A DNA stretch of 64,000 nt from Jejuia sp. UBA6058 (GTDB taxonomy: Bacteria; Bacteroidota; Bacteroidia; Flavobacteriales; Flavobacteriaceae), in the NCBI GenBank assembly GCA_002428965.1, contig DIYI01000012.1:471948-535947 (forward strand). Direction: 5' to 3'. Positions 52,856-61,850 of the stretch are shown piece after piece. The notes beneath the pieces were generated by a model. The model saw only the letters and a program-made list of their open reading frames with translations, was not told where the DNA came from and did no database searches. Position numbers and translations under genes: made by a program. Numbering within the stretch: the stretch's first letter is position 1; every line of letters begins with the position of its first letter.

Positions 52856-55282
52856 ATGAGAAAGTATATCACCCTTTGTTATGTTTTGTGCAATATTCTA
52901 ATAAATTCTGCACAAACTAACGACTGGTATCTCTTAAATAAAGCTTCTGAAATTACTACAATAGAGCAAGGAGATACAAATCCCAATGAACTACACTTAG
53001 CAACTAATATTGGCTATATAAAGTATAATACCTCAACTGACTTGGTTACCGATTTTTTAAACCTAACCTCTCAAGATCCCGCAATTGGTATTGTAAAAGA
53101 TATAGCTCAAGATCCAACTAGTAACAACATTGCAATGACTTTAAAAGACGGCATTGCAATATACGACGGTACTAATTTATCTGTTTTTCGTTATGGGGAT
53201 TCTGATTTAACTATTGGAGAAAACACGTCTCAATTTCGCTACCTAGAAGCAGAATATGCTAAAGATGGATCCTTATATATTTTTAAAGAGGACGCTTTTG
53301 GATATCAAGTTTTTGATAACAATACATTCCAAACAGAAACAACAACATCTTTTAGAGTTAAAGATGTTGTAGAAAATAGCTCCGGTACAAAGGCTTATTT
53401 TGCTACAACAAATAATGGTCTTTGGGAATTAGAAAAGGGTACAGACACTTGGACGCAATATACTGCCTCCAACTCTGATTTAATTACCAATACCTTAACC
53501 TCTTTACTAATGAGTGCTACTGATTTACTTTATATAGGTGGTTATCAAGGTATTAATACACTAAGCGATTCTGGGAACTGGAATACATATCAAAACAACG
53601 ATCCAGCAGATCAATTTCCTATTAATGTTTTTGACATGTCCTTAAATGAAAGTTCTGGAGAATTACTTTTGCAAACTTCACTAGCTAATTCTTATTATTA
53701 TGGTGTCACCATCGCGAATTTATCGACTGACACATGGACGACTTTTAGAAACGATGGCCTTAATTGTTTAAACGAAAACGTATTTGATGCTGCTGCATGG
53801 GGTGGTGATGGCAATGCCTATGTTTCTCCAAGAACTTTTCCACAAACAGGAGAACTAGTTCAACTAAACCCTACAAATTACAACTGTCTTAATGAAGATG
53901 TAAATTACCTAAGAAGCCCTGATAAATGTGACTCCTCTGTAATCAGAGATGTAGACATCATAAATCCAATTGATACTATTTATATTGGTATGACGAGGGC
54001 TGATCGACTGATTGATATAGCACTACCTAGAAACGATAGGTTTAATGGCGCTTTTGGAAGTATTTCTGAAATAACACCTGCAGCAGGTAAAAGTGCTTTG
54101 AGCGTAGTAGCCGCAAATGATAAATTTATTGTTGAAAATGATGACGGTTGGGTAATTGTAGATCGAGATAAAAATACAACCAGCCACAATCATAGTATTG
54201 CAGATTACTTTGCAATAGCCACAAAAAAGGCATCTCTAAATTCATCGAATGGAGACGTTACACTTATTCATACGGGCTTTGATGCCGCCTCCAATTACAT
54301 CGTTTATAAAACGCCATGTAACACTAATACTGGAGTTTTTGGTGCCTCAGAGGAAATTTTTACCGATAATAGAGATAAATCTAAACGTGTAATGTTTGAA
54401 GGCGCAGAAAACCCAAATACAGGGATGATTTCGGTTGTTGGGGTGAAAACAAGTGCTTCAGGAGAAATACATAGAGAAATGCTAAATATGCCAAAACAAA
54501 CGGCAGGTAATGTGAGTTCTAGTTTTGATGAGGCATATACGGCATACCCTTTTTTCGATCCCAAATTGCTAATAGAAGAACTTTCTGAGCCTATATCAAT
54601 ATTCATTAAGAATGAGACTACCGTTGACTCTAAACAAGGTGATGATACTGGTACTCAAACTTTTGATACAAATGATGATACAGAACCAGATAATATCTAT
54701 AATACGGCTCGATCTGAGATGACTGTAACTCAAGAAAATTACGTTGCAGACTATCTTATGCTCTGGATAGGTGGGGTTGAATCAACAACCGGCAATTATC
54801 AATTAAGTGGAATGTCTAAACAAGAAGAAAATTCTAATACTGATAAGAGAGCTTTCAATTCCAACATCTTGAAAATATCAGACACACCAATAACTACTCT
54901 TAATAATAACTTACCTCAAGATTTCTCTATTTCTAAAACGGTTTTAAAACAGTATAATGAGACTGAGGCAATAATTGTTTTACTAACAAATTATGGTCTG
55001 ATGTTAAAAAAAGGGGTTGATGTCTCTTCCATTACTTTAAGTACAGAAAGCAAAACATTAAAAGAAACCTCCATTAAATTAGTGCCAAACCCCGCCAGTA
55101 AAACTGTTTCTTTCTCTAATGAAAAAATCATTGAAATTCATATTTATAATGCTTTGGGGAAATTAGTGAGATCATCAAAATCTAATTCATGCAACATTGA
55201 GACACTTTCTAATGGTGTATATTTTGCCAAAGGCACAACGTCGAATGGCCAATTCATTTCAGAAAAATTAGTTAAGAATTAG
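52856..55282 (+). CDS. Large T9SS-exported beta-propeller protein
   Basis: 808 residues. Signal peptide (LCYVLCNILINSAQ), an N-terminal propeller of two-component-regulator-like blades (WYLLNKASEITTIEQGD..., IAMTLKDGIAIYDGTNLSVF, LYIGGYQGINTLSDSGNW) over about 25-330, a central beta-rich region of unknown type, and a type A sorting domain at about 735-808 (IKLVPNPASKTVSF...LSNGVYFAKGTTSNGQ). It is secreted by type IX transport and probably attached at the cell surface. It is 134 bp downstream of the unknown envelope gene, same strand, and ends at a perfect palindromic terminator. Confidence 0.75.
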   Translation: MRKYITLCYVLCNILINSAQTNDWYLLNKASEITTIEQGDTNPNELHLATNIGYIKYNTSTDLVTDFLNLTSQDPAIGIVKDIAQDPTSNNIAMTLKDGIAIYDGTNLSVFRYGDSDLTIGENTSQFRYLEAEYAKDGSLYIFKEDAFGYQVFDNNTFQTETTTSFRVKDVVENSSGTKAYFATTNNGLWELEKGTDTWTQYTASNSDLITNTLTSLLMSATDLLYIGGYQGINTLSDSGNWNTYQNNDPADQFPINVFDMSLNESSGELLLQTSLANSYYYGVTIANLSTDTWTTFRNDGLNCLNENVFDAAAWGGDGNAYVSPRTFPQTGELVQLNPTNYNCLNEDVNYLRSPDKCDSSVIRDVDIINPIDTIYIGMTRADRLIDIALPRNDRFNGAFGSISEITPAAGKSALSVVAANDKFIVENDDGWVIVDRDKNTTSHNHSIADYFAIATKKASLNSSNGDVTLIHTGFDAASNYIVYKTPCNTNTGVFGASEEIFTDNRDKSKRVMFEGAENPNTGMISVVGVKTSASGEIHREMLNMPKQTAGNVSSSFDEAYTAYPFFDPKLLIEELSEPISIFIKNETTVDSKQGDDTGTQTFDTNDDTEPDNIYNTARSEMTVTQENYVADYLMLWIGGVESTTGNYQLSGMSKQEENSNTDKRAFNSNILKISDTPITTLNNNLPQDFSISKTVLKQYNETEAIIVLLTNYGLMLKKGVDVSSITLSTESKTLKETSIKLVPNPASKTVSFSNEKIIEIHIYNALGKLVRSSKSNSCNIETLSNGVYFAKGTTSNGQFISEKLVKN

Positions 55283-55306
55283 CTTTTTTTACAGCACTTA
55301 TACAAC

Positions 55307-55342
55307 AAGTAAAAGAGGTTAATTAACCTCTTTTACTTTTTT
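55307..55342 (+). terminator. Palindromic terminator
   Basis: A 32-bp perfect palindrome (55307-55338, left arm AAGTAAAAGAGGTTAA) followed by further T residues. It ends the T9SS gene transcript. Confidence 0.8.
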
Positions 55343-55518
55343 CAGTTAATTCAAATATTTCATTAATTTCTTCTAAAACAATTAATGATTAAGTTGATTT
55401 TTTTATTGATAATTTCTTGATATCCAAAAATCACCTTTTTTTCTTTAAAAATCTTATACTCCAAAAAATGTTAATAATTAATTTGTACATTGGAGGAAAA
55501 CTAATTAATAACTAACAT

Positions 55519-55575
55519 AAACACTGCCAAGTGGGGTGTTTGCTGCATTTTTTGTTTTTCAATACAGCAATTTTT
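55519..55575 (+). promoter_or_regulatory. Possible attenuator in the glucan operon leader
   Basis: Two mutually exclusive hairpins: AAACACT.CC / GGGGTGTTT (55519-55528 with 55533-55541), and TTGCTG / CAGCAA (55540-55545 with 55565-55570) followed by TTTTT. They share bases 55540-55541. The remaining sequence of the 470-bp gap (55283-55752) is AT-rich with no open frame. Whether the hairpins are real regulators is untested. Confidence 0.35.
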
Positions 55576-55752
55576 AAAAGAAATGTTATTAACAATTTCA
55601 TATTTTTTAATGGTTAAATTATTTCATTTCAAATGATTACAACCTAAAGAAATGCATTTCATAATTTTTAAAAGTTCCTTAAGTAAAAACTTGCCAATGT
55701 AGTATAATTCCTTTCTTTTGACTAGAATTTAAAGAACCGACACCAACCATTC

Positions 55753-56955
55753 ATGAAAGCACTTTTTTATACTAGAGAATTCCCGCCTTACGTATACGGT
55801 GGCGCAGGAGTACATGTTGAATATTTAGCAGATGAGCTATCAAAACTTATGGAACTAGATGTGCGGTGTTTTGGAGATCAAAACTCTCAAGACAGTAATT
55901 TAAGTGTAAAAGGGTTTCCTTTTGATGATGGTGTTTTTGGAAATGCAGATGACAAACTAAAGTCCGTATTTAAAACATTAAGCACCTCTCTTCATATGAA
56001 TGCGGATGTAGTAGATGCTGATGTTGTACATTGCCACACGTGGTATGCACATTTTGCAGGAATTGTTTCAAAACTTTGCTACGGTACTCCTTTGGTAATT
56101 ACTACACACTCATTAGAGCCTTTACGCCCATGGAAACGTGAGCAACTCGGGCGCGGTTATGACGCTTCATCTTGGGTGGAAAAAACAGCAATTGAAATGG
56201 CTGATGCGCTTATTGCGGTATCTGAAGAAACCAAAGATGATGTGATAAAACATTTTAACGTTGATGAAAACAAGGTTAAAGTAATTTATAATGGTATAAA
56301 CCTTCAGCAATATAAAGCAACCGCCGACACAGATACTCTAGAAACTTATGGTATAGATAAGAACAAGCCTTATGTGTTATTTGTTGGAAGGATTACAAGA
56401 CAAAAAGGAATCATCCACTTGGTTAACGCTATTAAATACATAAACCAAGAAGCGCAAATAGTACTTTGTGCAGGAGCTCCAGACACCAAGGAAATTGGCA
56501 TTGAAATGGAAACCGCTGTAAATGAGGTGAAAAAAACCAGAGATAATGTTATTTGGATAGATAAAATGGTTACCAAAGAAGAAATTATTCAACTGTATTC
56601 TCACGCGGAAGTGTTTTGCTGTCCATCTATTTACGAGCCTTTTGGTATTATAAATATTGAAGCCATGGCGTGTAATACTGCTGTAGTTGCAAGTGCCGTA
56701 GGTGGAATTAAAGAAGTTGTTGTTCATGGCGAAACAGGTTTATTGGTGCCGTTAGAACAACAAACTGAGGCGCCTTTTGAACCTGTTGACCCCGACAAAT
56801 TTGCTAGAGATTTAGCTGAAGGTATAAACCAAGTTTTAGACGATGAAGAGCTTAGAAATTCTATGGCTTTAAAAGGAAGAAAGCGTGTTGAGGACTACTT
56901 CGATTGGGTTGCAATTGCTAAACAAACACAAGAACTATACAAATCATTACTGTAA
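55753..56955 (+). CDS. glgA: GT4-family glycogen synthase (GlgM-like)
   Basis: 400 residues. It is a GT4 glucosyltransferase, not the GT5 GlgA: N-terminal FPPYVYGGAGVHVEYLADEL, HCHTWYAHFAGI, the C-terminal nucleotide-binding FVGRITRQKGI and the catalytic-site E-x7-E in CPSIYEPFGIINIEAMAC. The closest form I know is the actinobacterial protein that makes maltose-1-phosphate from ADP-glucose and glucose-1-phosphate (GlgM) or extends glycogen. The adjoining glgE and maltokinase genes support the first role. First gene of a five-gene operon; 21 bp before glgC. Confidence 0.9.
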   Translation: MKALFYTREFPPYVYGGAGVHVEYLADELSKLMELDVRCFGDQNSQDSNLSVKGFPFDDGVFGNADDKLKSVFKTLSTSLHMNADVVDADVVHCHTWYAHFAGIVSKLCYGTPLVITTHSLEPLRPWKREQLGRGYDASSWVEKTAIEMADALIAVSEETKDDVIKHFNVDENKVKVIYNGINLQQYKATADTDTLETYGIDKNKPYVLFVGRITRQKGIIHLVNAIKYINQEAQIVLCAGAPDTKEIGIEMETAVNEVKKTRDNVIWIDKMVTKEEIIQLYSHAEVFCCPSIYEPFGIINIEAMACNTAVVASAVGGIKEVVVHGETGLLVPLEQQTEAPFEPVDPDKFARDLAEGINQVLDDEELRNSMALKGRKRVEDYFDWVAIAKQTQELYKSLL

Positions 56956-56976
56956 TAAACTAAACGAAAACTAATT

Positions 56977-58242
56977 ATGATTAATAACAAAGTACTAGCC
57001 ATAATTTTAGGCGGCGGACAAGGCTCAAGACTCTATCCTTTAACTAAAGACAGGTCTAAACCTGCAGTTCCTATTGCAGGAAAATATAGATTGGTAGACA
57101 TCCCAATTTCAAACTGTATTAACGCAGATATTAAAAGAATGTATGTGTTAACTCAGTTTAACTCTGCTTCTTTAAACCGTCATATTAAAAACACCTATCA
57201 TTTTAGTTTTTTTAGTGCAGCGTTTGTTGATGTATTAGCGGCTGAACAAACTCCTGAGAATAAAACTTGGTTTCAGGGAACAGCAGATGCAGTTCGTCAA
57301 AGTATGCATCATTTTTTAAGGCACGACTTTGATTATTTCCTAATACTATCTGGAGATCAGCTATATCAAATGGATTACGACGAAATGATTAATGCCCACG
57401 AAGAAAGTGGTGCTGAAATATCAATTGCAACTATTCCAGTTACAGCCAAAGAAGCTACCGAATTTGGTATTCTAAAATCTGATGATCAAAATGTTATTAC
57501 CTCCTTCATAGAAAAACCAGCTTCTGATTTGTTACCTGATTGGACTTCGGAAGTAAGTGATGATATGAAAAATCAAGGTCGTAACTATTTGGCATCAATG
57601 GGTATTTATATTTTCAATAGAGATTTGATGACGAAACTAATGGAAAACCCAGATACCAATGATTTTGGTAAAGAAATTATACCTGGAGCCATTGAAAGTC
57701 ACAAAACCTTAAGCTACCAATACGAAGGATACTGGACAGATATTGGAAACATTGATTCTTTCTTCGAGGCTAACCTAGGCTTAACTGATGATATTCCTCA
57801 ATTTGATCTATATGATAAAAGCAAGCGCATATATACAAGAGCTAGAATGTTACCAACCACCAAACTTGCTGGAACAATGTTAGAAAAAGCAGTTGTTGCA
57901 GAAGGCTGTATTATAAGTGCTGCAAAAATTGAAAAATCCGTAATAGGCATACGCTCAAGAATTGGAGACGAATCTACCATTATAAATACTTACATGATGG
58001 GTTCAGATTACTACGAAACTCTTGAGGAGATTGAAAAAAATAACGTTGAAATACTTTTAGGTATTGGTGAACGCTGTTTTATTAAAAACGCCATTATTGA
58101 CAAAAACTGTCGTATTGGTGATGATGTTAGAATAAATGGTGGTTCGCATTTAGAAGAAATTGAAACTGAAACCTACATGGTTAAACAAGGCATAGTTGTC
58201 ATCAAAAAAGGAGCTGTAATACCAAAAGGAACCGTAATTTAA
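56977..58242 (+). CDS. glgC: Glucose-1-phosphate adenylyltransferase
   Basis: Makes ADP-glucose, the donor for alpha-glucan synthesis. 421 residues. N-terminal nucleotidyltransferase signature LGGGQGSRLYPLTKDRSKPAVPIAGKYRLVDIPISN, substrate loop LAAEQTPE.KTWFQGTADAVRQ, ILSGDQLYQMDY, the DIG-containing EGYWTDIGNIDSF, then a C-terminal left-handed beta-helix (hexapeptide-like repeats, about 300-421). Allosteric residues cannot be judged by eye. It lies between glgA and glgE. Confidence 0.95.
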   Translation: MINNKVLAIILGGGQGSRLYPLTKDRSKPAVPIAGKYRLVDIPISNCINADIKRMYVLTQFNSASLNRHIKNTYHFSFFSAAFVDVLAAEQTPENKTWFQGTADAVRQSMHHFLRHDFDYFLILSGDQLYQMDYDEMINAHEESGAEISIATIPVTAKEATEFGILKSDDQNVITSFIEKPASDLLPDWTSEVSDDMKNQGRNYLASMGIYIFNRDLMTKLMENPDTNDFGKEIIPGAIESHKTLSYQYEGYWTDIGNIDSFFEANLGLTDDIPQFDLYDKSKRIYTRARMLPTTKLAGTMLEKAVVAEGCIISAAKIEKSVIGIRSRIGDESTIINTYMMGSDYYETLEEIEKNNVEILLGIGERCFIKNAIIDKNCRIGDDVRINGGSHLEEIETETYMVKQGIVVIKKGAVIPKGTVI

Positions 58243-58268
58243 ATTTTATTTTTTACTTCAAAAAACCT

Positions 58269-60209
58269 ATGAAAAATCAAAGACGTGTTGTTATTGATTA
58301 TGTTTCACCCAGTGTAAACGGTGGCGAGTTTTATATCAAGCGGATTATAAACGAAGTTGTAAATGTTAGAGCTTTTATACTAGCCGACGGACATGATGTT
58401 TTAGGCGCCTCTGTGCTTTACAAGCATGAAAAAGATAAAAAGTGGACAGAGGTGCGAATGTCATTAGATTTTAATGATGAATGGCAAGCCAGTTTTTATG
58501 TTGAAAAACAAGGTTATTACACCTATAAAGTTGAAGCTTGGGTAGATTATGCCCTAAATTGGAGGCATGGTATTATAAGAAAAATTGACGATGGTCAGTA
58601 TGTAAAATCAGAATTACTAGAAGGAGCTGAATATTTAGCGTCTATCACAAAACAAGTAAGCTCAAAAGTTGACAAAGCGCATTTAGAACAACTTCAAAAC
58701 TTATTTAAAGATGAAAACAACTATGGCGAAGCCCTAAATGAAGCCACTTCAGATAGATTGTATCAAATACTGTTTGATAACCCCATAAAGTTATTAGAGA
58801 ATAGTTCTACTGATTTTCAAATTTATGTAGATAGAAAAAAAGCGAGATTTAGTACTTGGTATGAATTCTTTCCGAGATCGGCTTCAGAACATGAAGGTGT
58901 TCATGGCACCTTTAAAGATTGCGAAAGGTTGTTGCCACGTGTAAAAAGTATGGGGTTTGATGTGGTTTACTTGCCCCCCATCCACCCTATTGGAGAGGTA
59001 AACAGAAAAGGTAAAAACAATACTACCGAAGCTAAAGAAGGTGATGTAGGTTCTACTTGGGGTGTTGGCTCTCAGTACGGAGGACACAAAGACATTCATC
59101 CACAACTTGGCAGTTTAGACGATTTTAAAGCCCTAATTCAAAAAGCAAAAGAACAAGATTTAGAAATTGCCATGGATTATGCATTGCAAGCAGCTCCAGA
59201 CCACCCCTGGGTAAAAGAACATCCTTCCTGGTTTAAATGGCGACCAGATGGTACTGTTCAATATGCAGAAAATCCTCCGAAAAAATATCAAGATATTCTA
59301 CCAATATACTGGGAAAGTGAAAACTATGAGGCCTTATGGGAAGAATGTTTAGATATTCTTTTACATTGGATTGATTGTGGTATTGAAATTTTTAGAGTAG
59401 ACAATCCACACACAAAACCCTTTTATTTCTGGAACTGGATTATTACGAAAGTAAAAGAAAAGCACCCTAATGTTATCTTTTTAGCAGAAGCTTTTACGGC
59501 TCCAAAGGTAATGCAGCAACTAGCAAAACAAGGTTACGCACAATCTTATACCTACTTTACGTGGCGAAACAATAAGCACGAACTTATTGAGTACATGGAG
59601 GAGCTAACCAAAAGCGAGCTTAAAGAGTATATGCAGCCAAACTTTTGGCCCAATACTCCAGATATTAATCCATTTCATTTACAAGGAACTGGTGATTCGA
59701 AGCACATGCAACGTTATGCTCTAGCTGCCACATTAAGCTCTTGTATTGGTATTTACGGCCCTGTTTTTGAATACATGTTATCTGATTCCTTATTAGGAAA
59801 AGAGGAATACCTTAATTCTGAAAAATTCCAAATTACTCATTACAACTGGACGATTCAGAATAAACTAACCACCGTTATTGCTAAAATCAATTACATAAGA
59901 CACTATAATGAGGCGCTTCAACAAACTAAAAACATCAAGTTTTGTCATGTTGAGAACGATAATTTAATCGCCTTTTATAAATGGAACGAAGCAAAAACTA
60001 ATCACATATTCGTGGTAATAAGTCTAGATCATCACAACTCACAAAAAGGTACCGTGCAAATGCCTTTGCACGAATTAGGAGTGCATCAGGGGCATAATTT
60101 AGAAATGCATGATTTAATAACAGATAGCCGCTATAATTGGCACAACGAGTGGAACTACGTAGAGCTGCACCCTACTTTACCATTTCATATATTTCAAATT
60201 AATAAGTAG
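58269..60209 (+). CDS. glgE: Alpha-1,4-glucan:maltose-1-phosphate maltosyltransferase
   Basis: Adds maltosyl units from maltose-1-phosphate to alpha-1,4-glucan. 646 residues: N-terminal domains (about 1-190), a GH13 barrel starting FSTWYEFFPRSASEHEGVHGTFKDCERLLPRV, the GlgE-specific PPIHPIGEVNRKGKNN and DYALQAAPDHPWVKEHPSWF, catalytic nucleophile D378 (IFRVDNPHTK) and acid/base E407 (FLAEAFTAP), and a C-terminal beta domain. The pattern D-x-P-H-T-K is the strict GlgE signature in GH13_3. It follows glgC by 26 bp and precedes the maltokinase by 3 bp. Confidence 0.94.
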   Translation: MKNQRRVVIDYVSPSVNGGEFYIKRIINEVVNVRAFILADGHDVLGASVLYKHEKDKKWTEVRMSLDFNDEWQASFYVEKQGYYTYKVEAWVDYALNWRHGIIRKIDDGQYVKSELLEGAEYLASITKQVSSKVDKAHLEQLQNLFKDENNYGEALNEATSDRLYQILFDNPIKLLENSSTDFQIYVDRKKARFSTWYEFFPRSASEHEGVHGTFKDCERLLPRVKSMGFDVVYLPPIHPIGEVNRKGKNNTTEAKEGDVGSTWGVGSQYGGHKDIHPQLGSLDDFKALIQKAKEQDLEIAMDYALQAAPDHPWVKEHPSWFKWRPDGTVQYAENPPKKYQDILPIYWESENYEALWEECLDILLHWIDCGIEIFRVDNPHTKPFYFWNWIITKVKEKHPNVIFLAEAFTAPKVMQQLAKQGYAQSYTYFTWRNNKHELIEYMEELTKSELKEYMQPNFWPNTPDINPFHLQGTGDSKHMQRYALAATLSSCIGIYGPVFEYMLSDSLLGKEEYLNSEKFQITHYNWTIQNKLTTVIAKINYIRHYNEALQQTKNIKFCHVENDNLIAFYKWNEAKTNHIFVVISLDHHNSQKGTVQMPLHELGVHQGHNLEMHDLITDSRYNWHNEWNYVELHPTLPFHIFQINK

Positions 60210-60212
60210 TAC

Positions 60213-61841
60213 ATGGCCGAAACCTCTGTTAAAACTCAAATAAAAACACCTTTGGTTTTTGATGTTGCCTGGGAACAACTCCTGGACGATTCAAATTTTG
60301 TTTCGGTGTTTTTATCTGATGTTTTAGAGGAATACATCCAAAAACAACGTTGGTATGGCGGAAAGGCTAGCAAGCTTAAATATATTGAGCTAGCAGAATA
60401 TTTCAGAATTCAACAGAAAGAGGAAGTGTATTACGGCTTAATTTTAGAAGTTAACTTTGTTGAAGCCTTTTACCAGCATTACTTTCTACCCATTGCTTTT
60501 GTTACTGATGAATCTTTGGCTGAAAAAGATAGAATTTTACCAATTTCTATAAAAGGAAACTCAGGATATATCATTGATGCGGTGAATATTGAAGCCTTTA
60601 GAAAACTTGTGTTTGAACGTATTATTACAGCTGAACCAATAGATAGAACAAAGGTTAAATATCATAAAAGTGCCCAACTTTTGGATGACACCTATAAATC
60701 TTCAAGATTCATGGGGCTAGAACAAAGTAATACATCTATTATATATAACGATACTTCTGTTCTAAAATTTTTTAGAAGAATCTATTCCGATAAAAATCCT
60801 GATTACGAAATGAGCAGGTATTTATCTGAAAAAAAAGAGTTTAAAAACACTCCACCTTATTTAGGCAGTATTAATATTGAAGATTCTGAAAAAGATATCA
60901 TCACTATTGCGCTTATGCAAAAAATGATTCCAAATGAAGGTGATGCTTGGGATTTTATGCTCAAGGAATTTAAGCGCATTTTTGATGCCTTCGACTCTAA
61001 AAAATTAAATATTAATGAAGTGCCCAAAACAGAGCGCTTCTTAAAGTTGAGCATAAATAATATTCCTGCGATTATAATCGATTGGGTAGGATTAGATTTT
61101 CTTAAAAGAATTCAAATACTTTCGAAGAGAACTGCTGAAATGCATATTGCTCTCGGATCAGAGTTTGAAGAAATGGCATTTACACCTTCGCATTATAATG
61201 GCGATTACGAAGTTTGGCTAAAAAACAGATTATTATATCAATTTCAAAACCGCCTAAACACTGTAGAAAATAATTTAGATAAGCTGGATGGAATGGCTCT
61301 TGTCCTAGCTCAAGAGTTTCTAGATAAAAAAAATACAATTAGAAAGCGCTTTGTTAATTTTGATTGGACCAAATTGAAAGGACAGCGTATTAGAGTTCAT
61401 GGCGACTATCATTTAGGGCAAATTCTTGTTAAGGATAACGATTTTCATATTTTAGATTTTGAAGGTGAGCCAGAAAGTACAATTCGGGATAGAAAGGTAA
61501 AACAACCCCCTTTAAAAGATGTAGCGGGTTTATTCCGTAGCTTTCACTATGCTATTTACACGACTATATTCAACAATCTAAAAAATTACAAAAGCAATAC
61601 AGAAACTTTATTTGCGGCTGGCGAACTATTGTACGACTATATTATTGGTCTCTTTTTAGGTACCTACATTACCGAAGTAAGAGACGCTAACTTAAACATT
61701 GGCTACAACCAAGAACGTATATTTTTATTAAAATACGCCTTATTAGAAAAGGCGGTTTACGAATTAGGCTACGAACTTAATTCACGCCCACAATGGGCAA
61801 TTATTCCTTTAAAAGGTATATCAAATATTATAAACAACTAA
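60213..61841 (+). CDS. mak: Maltokinase (Mak/Pep2-like)
   Basis: ATP-dependent phosphorylation of maltose to maltose-1-phosphate, the GlgE substrate. 542 residues. N-terminal cap with WEQLL, EYIQKQRWYGGKASKL; C-terminal kinase lobe with the catalytic HGDYHLGQIL and metal-binding ILDFEGEP (about 400-430), then DVAGLFRSFHYAIYT. In most genomes the gene is fused to or next to trehalose synthase; here it is free-standing with no treS nearby. It is longer than mycobacterial Mak (about 455) mainly by insertions in the middle. Spacing: 3 bp after glgE, 9 bp before glgB. Confidence 0.9.
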   Translation: MAETSVKTQIKTPLVFDVAWEQLLDDSNFVSVFLSDVLEEYIQKQRWYGGKASKLKYIELAEYFRIQQKEEVYYGLILEVNFVEAFYQHYFLPIAFVTDESLAEKDRILPISIKGNSGYIIDAVNIEAFRKLVFERIITAEPIDRTKVKYHKSAQLLDDTYKSSRFMGLEQSNTSIIYNDTSVLKFFRRIYSDKNPDYEMSRYLSEKKEFKNTPPYLGSINIEDSEKDIITIALMQKMIPNEGDAWDFMLKEFKRIFDAFDSKKLNINEVPKTERFLKLSINNIPAIIIDWVGLDFLKRIQILSKRTAEMHIALGSEFEEMAFTPSHYNGDYEVWLKNRLLYQFQNRLNTVENNLDKLDGMALVLAQEFLDKKNTIRKRFVNFDWTKLKGQRIRVHGDYHLGQILVKDNDFHILDFEGEPESTIRDRKVKQPPLKDVAGLFRSFHYAIYTTIFNNLKNYKSNTETLFAAGELLYDYIIGLFLGTYITEVRDANLNIGYNQERIFLLKYALLEKAVYELGYELNSRPQWAIIPLKGISNIINN

Positions 61842-61850
61842 GAACAAACC

